64,000 bases of DNA. Origin: Micromonospora echinaurantiaca (GTDB taxonomy: Bacteria; Actinomycetota; Actinomycetes; Mycobacteriales; Micromonosporaceae). The stretch is from the NCBI RefSeq assembly GCF_900090235.1, contig NZ_LT607750.1, positions 1,748,501 to 1,812,500 of the forward strand, read 5' to 3'. The position numbers and the translations under genes were made by a program. Below the pieces are notes generated by a model that had not been told where the DNA came from, did no database searches, and saw nothing but the letters and a program-made list of their open reading frames with translations. This document shows positions 42,850 through 52,100 of the stretch, one piece after another. How positions within the stretch are numbered: the stretch's first letter is position 1; every line of letters starts with the position of its first letter.

Positions 42850-43233
42850 TCACGCCTGCGGGCCGGTCGGCTCGTCGGTCCGGCGAGGTGGCAACTGGTG
42901 GTGGATCACGTCGCCGTTCATCGCGCCGTACGCGGCGGCGCCCGGTGCGGTGGCGCTGATGATCTGGGTCTGCGGGACCGTGGTGGACTCCCGGGACCCG
43001 GGCCGCCCCTGCCTGAGCTGCCGGCCGGTGAGGACGACGCCGACCACGCCGACGACGAGCGCGATCAGCGCCACGACCATGCTCACCACGTCGGCGGTGT
43101 TCGCCTGGACGTCCAGCGGCTGGCCCAGGAAGACCCGGGCGGCCTGGACGGTCCCAACCGCCAGGCCGGCGAGGCCGACCATCGCCGCGGCGATCGCCGC
43201 CCACCGGACCTTCCGTCTCGCACGGCTGTCCAT
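42850..43233 (-). CDS. Small two-helix membrane protein with a GNGD-like tail
   Basis: 127 residues from the ATG at 43233, with GGAGG 5-6 bases ahead. Two transmembrane helices (WAAIAAAMVGLAGLAVGTVQ and VVSMVVALIALVVGVVGVVL) are followed by a cytoplasmic tail. The tail contains APGAAAYGAMNGDVIHHQLPP, which echoes the N-terminal NAAGVIGGDLHVWGDG of the NTPase encoded next. The shared G-x-GD-x-H pattern suggests the two proteins act together at the membrane. I do not recognise a named family. Confidence 0.8.
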   Translation of the reverse strand: MDSRARRKVRWAAIAAAMVGLAGLAVGTVQAARVFLGQPLDVQANTADVVSMVVALIALVVGVVGVVLTGRQLRQGRPGSRESTTVPQTQIISATAPGAAAYGAMNGDVIHHQLPPRRTDEPTGPQA

Positions 43234-43354
43234 CGCATCCTCCCGCGGCTGCCCGGCTGTCGACGCTCGACGTCGAGGAACCTCCACAGTGCAGCACGCG
43301 TCGGCAAGGCGCCATCACCTGAGTGATCGTGGCCGTCGCCGGACGGTCACGCCG

Positions 43355-43377
43355 CGCCGCCGTGCCGCACGGCGGCG
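43355..43377 (-). terminator. Hairpin terminator after the permease-prefix gene
   Basis: A perfect 10-bp stem (CGCCGCCGTG / CACGGCGGCG) with a 3-base loop lies 45 bases downstream of the leftward PadR/permease-prefix operon and upstream of the small membrane-protein gene. Confidence 0.7.
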
Positions 43378-43422
43378 ACGGCCGGTGGGGGAGTCTCGTC
43401 GCGGCGTCGGGGCGCTGGCGGA

Positions 43423-44796
43423 TCAGAGGAAGGCGAACACCGGGGGGAAGACCAGGACCACGACCCAGGCCCACGCGGCGTACACCGGCAGGTAGCCGGT
43501 CTGCCAGCGTTCGATCGCCGCGAACGGGGCGCGCCGGCGGACGAAGCCCAGCAGCAGCCACGCCGACCAGGCGAGATTGGCCAGCAGGATGACGTTCTCG
43601 CCGAGGGCCGCCGCCTTGTTGGGCGTGGTGCCGTACTCGGTGATCCGCCCGGTGATCTCCAGCAGTACCAGCACGTCGATGACGAGGGCGCTGACCACGA
43701 GGGCGAACTGCAGCTTGTCGAACAGGCCGGGCGGGGCCAGCGGATCGCGGGCGGAGATCGAGTAGAGCAGCAGCCCCAGCACCACGACCAGCAGGAGGTT
43801 GAACAGGATCAGCGCTTCCCGCTCGACGTTGATGCCGTTCGCGCTGCGCCCGAGAGCGGCGAGGAAGGCCAGCAGTACGGCGGTGAACAGCGGGGTGAAC
43901 AGCCGGGTGAGCACCGGCGCGATGTTCTCCACGACGCTCTGCTTGGCCTCGACGAGCCATCCGGCCACCACCACCGCGGCGGCCGCGCCGCAGGGCAGCA
44001 ACCACTGCGAGACGAAGCCCTCCGGGGAGAGCCCGATGGCCTCGAAGGTGCCGAACATGAACGCGGTCAGCACGCCGCCGCCGAGGGCGATGAGGACGTA
44101 GTAGATGAAGCACTCGCCGGTGAACCGGATGAAGTCCATCCGTCGGCGGGACGAGCGCAGGTCGTCGGCCACGTACGCCAGGCCGACCACGAGCCAGAGC
44201 GCGATGGGCAGGTGGATGCTGGTCAGGACCACCGACTGGGAGTCCTCGGCGAGGGGATAGGCGTTGGCCGCCACCGCGCCGAGCGCGAACAGCGCGACCA
44301 TCGCCCCGATCAGCGCCCTGCCGGCCTGCCGGCGCCAGGCCAGGAAGGCCGCCAGCCAGGGCAGCGTGAACAGGCCGAGGTTGGTCGCGTAGAACCGGCC
44401 GTCCTCGTCGAGGCGCATCCCGAACAGCTCCGGCACCTTGACCGAGACCGCCGCGCCCGCCGCGCAGATGGCCACCGCGTACAGGTCACGCCGGGCCCGG
44501 GTGGGCGCCACGGGGCCGTCCGTCCCACCGGTCAGCACCAGTTGCTTCCAGAGCCGTTCCGAATGTTCCCGGGCGAACTCGCGGGACAGGTCGTTGAGGC
44601 TGCCCATCCGCTTGACCGCGACCAGGAACGCCTCGTCGGCGCGCAGGCCGACGGCCATCAGCTCGTCGACCGAACCCCGCAGATGGTCTTCGAGTTCGTC
44701 GGCGTCGGACTGGTGCAGCTCCGCGCGGCGCTCCACGTGTTGCCGCCACTGGGCGAACTGGGCCTCCAGTTCGCTCCGAGCCTCCGGCGCTGTCAT
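43423..44796 (-). CDS. Multi-pass membrane protein with permease prefix domain
   Basis: 457 residues. The soluble N-terminal segment (LEAQFAQWRQHVERRAELHQSDADELEDHLRGSVDELMAVGLRADEAFLVAVKRMGSLNDLSREFAREH) matches permease prefix domain 1, common in proteins encoded beside PadR regulators. About ten hydrophobic helices follow and no ATPase is encoded nearby. The ATG at 44796 overlaps the PadR stop by 4 bases. It is likely regulated by that PadR protein. The transported molecule, if any, is unknown. Confidence 0.85.
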   Translation of the reverse strand: MTAPEARSELEAQFAQWRQHVERRAELHQSDADELEDHLRGSVDELMAVGLRADEAFLVAVKRMGSLNDLSREFAREHSERLWKQLVLTGGTDGPVAPTRARRDLYAVAICAAGAAVSVKVPELFGMRLDEDGRFYATNLGLFTLPWLAAFLAWRRQAGRALIGAMVALFALGAVAANAYPLAEDSQSVVLTSIHLPIALWLVVGLAYVADDLRSSRRRMDFIRFTGECFIYYVLIALGGGVLTAFMFGTFEAIGLSPEGFVSQWLLPCGAAAAVVVAGWLVEAKQSVVENIAPVLTRLFTPLFTAVLLAFLAALGRSANGINVEREALILFNLLLVVVLGLLLYSISARDPLAPPGLFDKLQFALVVSALVIDVLVLLEITGRITEYGTTPNKAAALGENVILLANLAWSAWLLLGFVRRRAPFAAIERWQTGYLPVYAAWAWVVVLVFPPVFAFL

Positions 44797-45167
44797 GCCT
44801 GACCCTCCAGGGGGATCGCGGTGAACGGCCGGAAGTCGCCGGAGCCGTGCCAGACCTGCTTGAGCGTGCCCACGACGGTGTCCCACTGGCGGCGTTGTTC
44901 GGCGAGCTCGGCCAGGCCGCTCCGGGTGATGCGGTAGTACTTGCGCCGCCGCTCCCCGGCGACCGACTGCCAGCTCGACTCGACGTGGCCGAGGCGCTCG
45001 AGCCGGTGCAGCAACGGGTAGAGCAGGCCCTCGGTCCAGTCCAGCTCGCCACCGGAGAGCTCGTTGATCCGGCGGAGGATGGCGTAGCCGTAGCTCTCGC
45101 CCTCGGCCAGGATGCCCAACACCATCGGCGTCGCCGAAGCGGCCACGAGATCCTTGGTGACCCGCAC
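44793..45167 (-). CDS. PadR-family transcriptional regulator
   Basis: 124-residue winged-helix regulator. The GTG at 45167 (VRVTKDLVAAS) was chosen because GGGGAGG lies just upstream; an ATG at 45182 is possible. The domain reads PMVLGILAEGESYGYAILRRINELSGGELDWTEGLLYPLLHRLERLGHVESSWQSVAGERRRKYYRITRSGLAELAEQR, the complete PadR signature with the LYPxLHRLE helix and GRRRKYYxIT wing. It is translationally coupled to the permease-prefix membrane protein. A 28-bp palindrome upstream is its probable operator, giving autoregulation. Confidence 0.95.
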   Translation of the reverse strand: MRVTKDLVAASATPMVLGILAEGESYGYAILRRINELSGGELDWTEGLLYPLLHRLERLGHVESSWQSVAGERRRKYYRITRSGLAELAEQRRQWDTVVGTLKQVWHGSGDFRPFTAIPLEGQA

Positions 45168-45188
45168 GAGACCTCCCCGCACCCATCT

Positions 45189-45216
45189 CTAGAACTTTGA
45201 TGCATAGTAGTTCTAG
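45189..45216 (-). promoter_or_regulatory. PadR operator palindrome
   Basis: CTAGAACT-N12-AGTTCTAG is a perfect 8+8 inverted repeat with an ATGCAT centre, 21 bp upstream of the padR start. It is much more AT-rich than its surroundings and overlaps the probable -10 (TACTAT on the minus strand). It fits the two-fold symmetric sites of PadR repressors. Confidence 0.75.
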
Positions 45217-45235
45217 GTATCGTCCGGGCGCAAGG

Positions 45236-45273
45236 AACCGGGGCGCGGCTCGGCAGCCCGGCCGCGACCGGTT
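45236..45273 (-). terminator. Probable terminator of the Pls operon
   Basis: AACCGGGGCGCGGC (45236-45249) can pair with GCCGCGACCGGTT (45261-45273) with one internal mismatch or bulge. It lies 15 bp downstream of the last gene of the leftward NRPS operon. Confidence 0.5.
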
Positions 45274-45287
45274 CAGCGGACAGCAGG

Positions 45288-46106
45288 TCAGGTTCCGTCG
45301 AGAGCCGGGCCGTTCCGATCCACCGTGGCGTCGATCAGGTCGTGGCCCAGGTCGAACCGGACGCCGTCCGGGTTGGTCAGCCCCACGTCGGCGTACCACG
45401 AGCGGTCGGCCTCGGGGTGCGGCCCGACCAGGCCCACCCGCCCGGCGCCGTAGGCGGTGACAACGGCGGCGGCCGCGCCGGTGTCGTAGGTGGCGAGCAC
45501 GCTGCCCGGCGCGCCGGGGCGCAACTGGAACGTCGGCCCGTCCTGGAAGTACATCTGCCGGGCGCGACCGCGCCAGCGCACCTCGACCACCGTGTCGTCG
45601 GTGCTGTCGACGCTCGCCCCGGCGGTGCCGATGTACCGGCCCACCTTCCCGTCGATCAGGCCGAAGCCGGGATCGGCGGCGGCCAGGTACGCCCCCAGGC
45701 AGAAGCCGAGGTAGTGCCCACCGGAGCGGACGAAGCCGCGGATCTCCTCGGCGTAGTCCCGCATCCGCCGCCAGGCCGGGCCGACGTTCCCGCCGCCGGG
45801 TTGCGCGTACACCGCCGCCTCGGCCAGCGCGCTGCGCGACACCGGCCGTTCCTCGTCCGGGCCGCAGTACTCGGTGCGGAACCCGACCGGTGCGCCGCGC
45901 AGCAGGGCCGCCACCGCCTCCGCGCAGCCGGAGCAGGCGGCGGGACCCCGGTAGACCAGCGCCAGCGGCCCGTCTCCGGACACCGCCGACACCCCGACCC
46001 AGCCGAGCGCGGTCAGGGTGCCGGCGGCACCGGCACCGACCAGGAGACGCCGCCGACCGATCCGCCGTGCTCCGGCGAGCCGCGGGTCCTGCCCGGCCTG
46101 CCCCAC
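45288..46106 (-). CDS. BPL-N domain (class I glutamine-amidotransferase-like) protein, membrane-anchored
   Basis: 272-residue protein, last gene of the Pls operon, GTG start at 46106. The N-terminus RRIGRRRLLVGAGAAGTLTALGWVGV looks like a Tat-type or uncleaved signal. The rest matches the BPL_N fold: ALVYRGPAACSGCAEA, AVYAQPGGGNVG, GHYLGFCLGAYLAA with a nucleophile-elbow Cys, and GLVGPHPEADRSW with the His-x-Glu pair of class I glutamine amidotransferases. A Cys-His-Glu triad thus seems intact. It is a paralogue of the gene at 47493-48254. The role is unknown; ligase-type or peptidase-type chemistry on a peptide is possible. Confidence 0.85.
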   Translation of the reverse strand: MGQAGQDPRLAGARRIGRRRLLVGAGAAGTLTALGWVGVSAVSGDGPLALVYRGPAACSGCAEAVAALLRGAPVGFRTEYCGPDEERPVSRSALAEAAVYAQPGGGNVGPAWRRMRDYAEEIRGFVRSGGHYLGFCLGAYLAAADPGFGLIDGKVGRYIGTAGASVDSTDDTVVEVRWRGRARQMYFQDGPTFQLRPGAPGSVLATYDTGAAAAVVTAYGAGRVGLVGPHPEADRSWYADVGLTNPDGVRFDLGHDLIDATVDRNGPALDGT

Positions 46107-46122
46107 GTCACCGTCCGCCCGC

Positions 46123-47496
46123 TCAGCCAGGACGCCATCCCGTCGCCGGCGGCTCGACCCGGTACGTCCGGGGTTCGGGCGCGTACCTCGACATCCCGGC
46201 GCCGGGTCGCCGACCGTCGCGGGCCGCCAGTCGGCGAGTGCCGCCGGAGATCGCCGTCACCAGGCCCTCCAGCGGGCCTCGACCGGCGGTGGCCCACCAG
46301 GCGAAGGCGAACGACACGAACGCCACCACCTGCGCGAGGTATCCGGGCACGGGCGCGAAGGAGTCGAGGTCCGAGTTCATGAACATGATGTGCGCGGTGT
46401 AGAGCGTCAGGACCATGCCACCGGCAGCGGCCAGCGGCAGCAGCAGCAGGGAGATCGCCCGCCGCGGCAGGCTGCGGGTCACCCGGCTGGCGAGCAGCAT
46501 GACGGCGAGCAGGGCCAGCGCGCTCCCGGTGGTGGCGAGCAGGTCGAGCGGGGTGCCGGTGTGCGGCGCGTCGACCGCGAGCCACCACCACGTCGAGGTG
46601 GGCGTGCTGCCGTCCCCGCCGAACGCGAGGAACTCGGCGATCTGCGTCGCGTCCAGCCCGCTCGTCGGCTGGGTGACCGAGATCTGCTGCAAGCCGTACC
46701 GGTCCAGCAGGACCGACGAGGCCACCGGCGCCGCGACGGCGAACGCGACCCCGGTGCCGAGCATCCCGAGGATGGCTCTCATCCGGGTCAGCGCCAGCCG
46801 CCCGACGACCAGGCCGGCACACAGGTACGCCAGCCACGTCATGGCCGGGAACTCTCCGGTCACCGTCAGCTCGGTGAGCAGCGCGACCGGGTCGCCGACG
46901 AGGTGGCCGAATCCCGGGTTGTCGTAGGTCGGTTCCGGCAACCGCGGCAGCAGCAGGTGCTGGAGGACGGGAGCTGCGGCAGCGACGACCACGCCGGTGA
47001 CCGCCACCAACCAGGTGGGCAGGAACACCAGCGGGATGGCCAACAGGAACATCACCGCGTAGAAGGGCAGGATCACCGACGCCAGGGACGCGTCGGCGTA
47101 GCCCAGGGCCAACCCGATCGCGCCGATGGCCAGGGCCCGTACGGTCAGCGCCGCCACCGGACCGGAGCCGGCGCTCAGCCGGACCCGCTGCCGAGCGGTC
47201 AGGAACGCGATACCGACCCCGGCCAGTACCGCGAACGCGGCCGACGCGCGCCCGGCGAAGGCGGTGAACCACCAGGTCGGTTGCCCGGCCGCGTCGGATT
47301 CCGGCAGCGAGTGCACGGCGATCATGGCGAGCAGCGCGGCTCCCCGGGCGGCGTCCACGCCCAGCAGCCGGGAACGCCCGGCCGGCAGGTCGCTGGCCGA
47401 GGCCCGACCGTTGGTGCGCCGGGCGGCGGTGGCGAGCCGGTTCGCCTCGGCGGCCCGGTCGAGGTCGTCCCACGTGAGGTTTACGGTCTGGGTCAT
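46123..47496 (-). CDS. Heparan-glucosaminide N-acetyltransferase-like (DUF1624/HGSNAT) membrane acyltransferase
   Basis: 457-residue integral membrane protein with about ten to eleven helices. The first helix region LLGVDAARGAALLAMIAVHSLPESD contains the Asp, Arg and His pattern of the HGSNAT-type/acyltransferase-3-like fold, and WWFTAFAGRASAAFAVLAGVGIAFL continues that fold. Relatives move acetyl groups across the membrane onto an acceptor. In this operon it could acylate the product of the NRPS. The ATG overlaps the upstream BPL-N stop by 4 bases, and a BPL-N paralogue follows 16 bases on. Confidence 0.85.
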   Translation of the reverse strand: MTQTVNLTWDDLDRAAEANRLATAARRTNGRASASDLPAGRSRLLGVDAARGAALLAMIAVHSLPESDAAGQPTWWFTAFAGRASAAFAVLAGVGIAFLTARQRVRLSAGSGPVAALTVRALAIGAIGLALGYADASLASVILPFYAVMFLLAIPLVFLPTWLVAVTGVVVAAAAPVLQHLLLPRLPEPTYDNPGFGHLVGDPVALLTELTVTGEFPAMTWLAYLCAGLVVGRLALTRMRAILGMLGTGVAFAVAAPVASSVLLDRYGLQQISVTQPTSGLDATQIAEFLAFGGDGSTPTSTWWWLAVDAPHTGTPLDLLATTGSALALLAVMLLASRVTRSLPRRAISLLLLPLAAAGGMVLTLYTAHIMFMNSDLDSFAPVPGYLAQVVAFVSFAFAWWATAGRGPLEGLVTAISGGTRRLAARDGRRPGAGMSRYAPEPRTYRVEPPATGWRPG

Positions 47497-48254
47497 GGCC
47501 TCATCACGGTGTCGATCAGGTCGTGGCCGAGGTCGATGCCGAGCCGGTCGGCGGGGCGCAACCCGGCGTCCAGGTACCAGTCGTCGGTGGCCTCGGGGTG
47601 CGGGCCGACGACGCCGACCCGGCCGGCGCCGAGTCGAGTGACCATCGCGGCGATCGTTCCGTTCGGGTACGTCGCGAGGATGTCCGATTCGGCGCCGGGC
47701 CGCAGCCAGAAGTACGGGCCGTCCTGGAAGAACAGCCTGCGTCGCCGGCCGCGCCAGGAGACGTCCACGACGGTGTCCCGCTCCGATCTCACGGTGGCGG
47801 CGGCGGAGCCGATGTACTGGTCCGTGTCACCCGGCAGGAGAGCGAACCCGGGGGTGGCCCCGGCGAGGTAGCCGCCGAGGCAGATCCCCAGGTACCGCCC
47901 GCCGGAGTGGACGAACTGCCGGATCTCGTCGCGGTGCGCCTTCAGCTGCCGGTAGCCGTGCTTGAGGGTGCCGCCGCCGGGCTGGGCGTAGAGCGCGGCG
48001 CCGGCCAGCGCCCGCTGGCTCAGCGGCAGGTCCGCGTCCGGGCCGACGTACCGCACGTCGAACCCCCACCGGCTGGACTTGAGCAGCGCCGCTGTCGCCT
48101 CCGGGCAGCCGGGCAGCGTCGCCGGCCCCCGGTAGACCAGCGCCACCGGCGGTTCCGTCCGCTTCGACAGGGGCGAGCGCACGGTCAGCGCACGGCCGGT
48201 GAGTGCCCGCTCGCCGGCGGCGAACCAGCGACCGAAGGTGCCCGACGCCATCAC
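47493..48254 (-). CDS. BPL-N domain (class I glutamine-amidotransferase-like) protein, second paralogue
   Basis: 253-residue protein. It aligns along its length with the 45288-46106 product: VALVYRGPATLPGCPEATAALL, ALYAQPGGGTLKHGYRQLKAHRDEIRQFVHSGGRYLGICLGGYLAG (Cys nucleophile), SERDTVVDVSWRGRRRRLFFQDGPYFWLRPG, VGVVGPHPEATDDWY (His, Glu) and DLGHDLIDTVMRP. It has no clear signal peptide, unlike its paralogue, so the two may work on opposite sides of the membrane. The GTG at 48254 overlaps the DDAH-like stop; an ATG at 48251 is an alternative. Confidence 0.86.
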   Translation of the reverse strand: MMASGTFGRWFAAGERALTGRALTVRSPLSKRTEPPVALVYRGPATLPGCPEATAALLKSSRWGFDVRYVGPDADLPLSQRALAGAALYAQPGGGTLKHGYRQLKAHRDEIRQFVHSGGRYLGICLGGYLAGATPGFALLPGDTDQYIGSAAATVRSERDTVVDVSWRGRRRRLFFQDGPYFWLRPGAESDILATYPNGTIAAMVTRLGAGRVGVVGPHPEATDDWYLDAGLRPADRLGIDLGHDLIDTVMRP

Positions 48255-49060
48255 GGCCTGGCCGGCAGGGGGTTGTCGAGGGTGAGTGCGGTGCAGCGCA
48301 CGCCACCGCCGCCCTTGGCGAGTTCGGTGGTGTCGAGCTCGACGACCTGCAGGCCGCGGACGCGCAGCTCGGCGGCCAGCCGCGGCGCTCCCTTGGTCAT
48401 CGTCACGGTGGTGCCGTCGCTGATCAGGTTGAGCGCGAAGCGGGCCGCCTCCTCGACGGCCACCTCGATCAGGTCCATGCCGAGTCCGCGCAGCCGGCGG
48501 CGGCTCTGCTCGTCGAGGGCCTCGGGGCAGTAGGCGAGTGTCCGCCCGGGCTCGACGACCGCGACCGCCAGGTCGAGGTCGTACCAGCGGGGACTCACCG
48601 TCCGCAGCGGCACCACCTCGTAGTCCAGCGCCCGGGCGAGGATGCTGTGCATCCGCCGGTCGGTACGCTGCCCGTAGCCGGTGAGCAGCAGGTCGCCGCA
48701 GGCCAGGGCGTCACCCTGGCCGCTGAACGGGTAGGGCGCCTCCACCACGTCGTAGTCGTGTTCGATCAGCCACTCCTGGAAGTACGGCAGCTCGGCCTTG
48801 CGCTCCGGTGGTGGCGCGCCGAGGACGGCCCGGTTGCCCCGTACCACCGCGGCGTTGGCGGTGAACACCATGTCCGGGCACTCCGGGGCCGACGCCACGT
48901 ACTCGATGCGGCGGCCGGCCGCCCGGTGCGCGACGACGATGTTCAGGTGTTCGACGACCGCCGCCGTGTGGTCGGGCTGCACCTCGGTGTGCATGTACGG
49001 GTTGATCTCGTAGTCGACCCGGAAGTAGGCGGCGTCGGACACCAGGAGCACCTTGTTCAT
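48251..49060 (-). CDS. DDAH/amidinotransferase-superfamily protein lacking the usual catalytic His
   Basis: 269-residue pentein-fold protein, second gene of the Pls operon. Superfamily marks are CPDMVFTANAAVV near residue 65, FSGQGDAL, and the C-terminal ELAKGGGGVRCTALTLD with the nucleophilic Cys. DDAH and arginine deiminase relatives hydrolyse or transfer groups of guanidinium compounds. Where the family has FYHLDT the sequence reads WYDLDLAV, so the usual catalytic His is Asp. It may be altered in chemistry or serve as a binding protein. The ATG at 49060 is 83 bases after the NRPS stop. Confidence 0.87.
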   Translation of the reverse strand: MNKVLLVSDAAYFRVDYEINPYMHTEVQPDHTAAVVEHLNIVVAHRAAGRRIEYVASAPECPDMVFTANAAVVRGNRAVLGAPPPERKAELPYFQEWLIEHDYDVVEAPYPFSGQGDALACGDLLLTGYGQRTDRRMHSILARALDYEVVPLRTVSPRWYDLDLAVAVVEPGRTLAYCPEALDEQSRRRLRGLGMDLIEVAVEEAARFALNLISDGTTVTMTKGAPRLAAELRVRGLQVVELDTTELAKGGGGVRCTALTLDNPLPARP

Positions 49061-49143
49061 GGAGTGGTTCTTCCTCTCGTGGATGGAGAATGGATGGATC
49101 CGGTCGCGGTCGTGTGGTGGCGGCCGCAGCCGTACGCGCGGCG

Positions 49144-52100
49144 TCAGGCCGCCCGTTGTTCGACGGGATCGAGGGTGAGCACGCCCTGGGCGGGGATCCC
49201 GCGCCATCGGGTGCCCGGCGTGAGGTGCTCGCCCTTCATCAGCAGGGAGAGCGAGTCGAGGCTGACGTCGGCACCGACGACGGCGTCGTAGAGCACGATC
49301 GCCCGGGTGCCGATGGTGGCGCCGGCGCCGACGGTGACCACCGACATCTTCATCACCCGGTCCTCGAACAGGTGGGTCTGCAGCGACACCTCGGTGCCCA
49401 CCGTGGCGTCGTCGCCGATCTCGACCAGGTCGAACTCGGTCAGGTAGGTGGTCCCGATCCAGGTGCGCCGGCCGACCCGGACCCCGAACCAGCGCAGCAC
49501 CGGCGGCAGGAACGGAGTGCCGACCAGCAGCCCGACGCCGACCGGGACCGCCGCGGCCTCGAAGAGGCCGGTGACGAACTCCGTGCGCCGGACGAAGGGG
49601 CTCCACAGCGGTTCCACCCGGGGCCGGTAGGTGCCGATGATGTTGCGTTTGGTCGCCGCGCAGAACAGGATCACCCCGACGCACGACGCCATCGCGACGA
49701 ACGGCGACACCAGCGCGGGCACCAGCAGGTCCCGGCCGTTGGCCAGCCCGGAGAGCGCCAACAGGTAGAGGTAGAAGCTGGCGCCGAGCACCGACGCGGG
49801 CAGGGTGGCACGGAAGAACTCGACGAACAGCCGATGCGCCACCACCCGCCGCGGCGGGCGGAAGGTCTGCTCCTCGGAGAAGGATCCGCTGCTCTGGCGT
49901 ACCGGCAGGTGGATCGCCGGTGAGCCCAGCCAGGAGGTGCCTTCCGGGACACTGTCGTGGGGCGGCAGCGTGCTGACGCCGAGCAGCGAGCCGTCACCCA
50001 TCACCGTGCCGGCCGGTACGAACGCGGCGTTCCCGACGAACGCCCGGCTGCCGACCCGGGTGGGCAGGAACGCCACCCGACCGTTGCCGAATGTCGCGGC
50101 GCCGAGGCTGGCCATGTCGGCGACGAAGCTCTCCGCACCCAGGGTGAGCAGATCGGGGTCCAGGTGTGCGGCGGTGGACACCTCGGCGCCCGGACCGACC
50201 CGGGCACCGAGCATGCGCAGCCAGGGACCGGTGTAGAGGGTCGCGTAGAGCGAGTTGGTGAACGTCAGGCTGAATTCGAGCAGCTTGTCGACGATCCACT
50301 TGCGGACGCCGAGCATCGAGTGGACCCGGTGGTGGAAGCCGACCGGCACCCGCGGCAGCACGAGCCGCTTGCCGGTGGCGACCACCGCGCAGACGGTGAG
50401 GACGTAGACGACGCCGGCGGGAATGGTCGCGACGAGCCCGGCGAACAGACCCTGGGTCAACAGCACCCACCAGACCAGCGCCACGCTGGGCAGGACCATC
50501 GCGATGGCCCCGAACTCCAGGCCGATCAGGCCGACCACGGCCGCGGCGAGGTGGTGCACCCGCCAGCCCTTGTCCAGCGGGTGGGAGCTGAGCAGCGCTT
50601 CGACGGTGGGCGCGAGCCGGCGGGTCGGGGCCGGCGGCGAACCCGCCCAGCGCGCTCCGGGCGGCACCGTCTCGCTGTGCACGAGGACGGTCTGCTCGCC
50701 GACGCCGGCGTGCGCCCCGACCGAGGCGCCTGGCTCCAACACCGCGTTCGCGCCGACGAAGGCGTGCGCTCCGATGGTGATCGGCCCGACGACCACCCAC
50801 CCGTCCTCCGCGCGCCAGGGGCGCAGCGAGACGCCGTACCCGATGGAGGTGTTCCGCCCGATGGAGAGCAGAGTCGGCAGGCTGATCGCGCTGGTCGCGA
50901 TCATGGTCCGCCGGCCGATCCGCGCGCCGAGCAGCCGCAGGTACGTCGCCATCAGCGGGGATCCGCTGAGCACGGCGAGCGGTCCGATCGCCAGGAGCGT
51001 GTTCAACGCCCAGAGCCGCACGTAGGTGAGCCCCCACAGGCGGTACCGACCGGGCCGGATACCGGCGGCCAACGGCCGGGCCAGCAGCACCGGCAGCACC
51101 CACCGCACGCCGAGGTAGCTGAGCAGGATCGCGACCATCAGTTCCGCGAGCACGCGGACCGAGACGAAACCGTCGTTGCGCGTGTAGACGTAGGAGACCG
51201 GCAGCGTGACGGCCAGCAACAGCAGGTAGATCACCGAGCCCTGGCCGAATCCGGCCAGGGCGATCCGGCGGCTGCTGTGCCGCAGCGGAGCGGGGCGAGC
51301 CGGCGCGGTGGGCCCGCCGACCCGCTCGGCGGCGCCGAGATGGGCGGCCATGCCGCGTACGGTCGGGTGGGCGTAGAGGTCGCGGACCGCGGGGTTCACG
51401 CCCACCGTACGGGCCCGCAGCAGCGACACCACCCGCGCCGCGAGCAGCGAGTGTCCGCCGAGGTCGGTGAAGAAGTCCGCCTCGACCGAGAGCGCCTCCG
51501 GCTCGACGCCGAACGCCTCCGCCCACGCGGCGCGGATCTGCTTCTCCAGCTCGCTCGCGGCGGCCACCAGCGGGCCGGCGGTACGGGTGAGCCGGCGGAC
51601 CGGCGTGGGTAGCCGTTTCCGGTCCACCTTCCCGCTGGGCATGGTCGGCAGCGCGGCGACGACGTCCAGGAAGGACGGCACCATGTAGGCCGGAAGCCGC
51701 GTCTGGAGGGTCTGGCAGAGCCGGGCGGTCAGCTCTTCCCACCCGTCCGCGCCGACACCGTGCGGGACGAGGAAGCCGGCCAGCTCGCGGGGGGCGTCCG
51801 GGCCGTCGGCGACCGGGACGAGCGCCACCACGGCCTCGGCCACCTCGTCGTCCTCCAGCAGCACGCTCTCGATCTCACCGAGGTCCACCCGGTGGCCCCG
51901 GATCTTGACCTCGGAGTCCGCCCGGCCGAGATACTCGATCTCGCCGTCGGCGGTGAGCCGCCCCAGGTCACCGGTGCGGTACAACCGGCTGCCGGGTGGC
52001 GCCAACGGGTGCTCGATGAACCGGTCGGCGGTGAGTTCGGGGCGTCCGATGTAGCCGCGTGCCACCCCGGGGCCGCCGATGCAGATCTCACCGACCTCGC

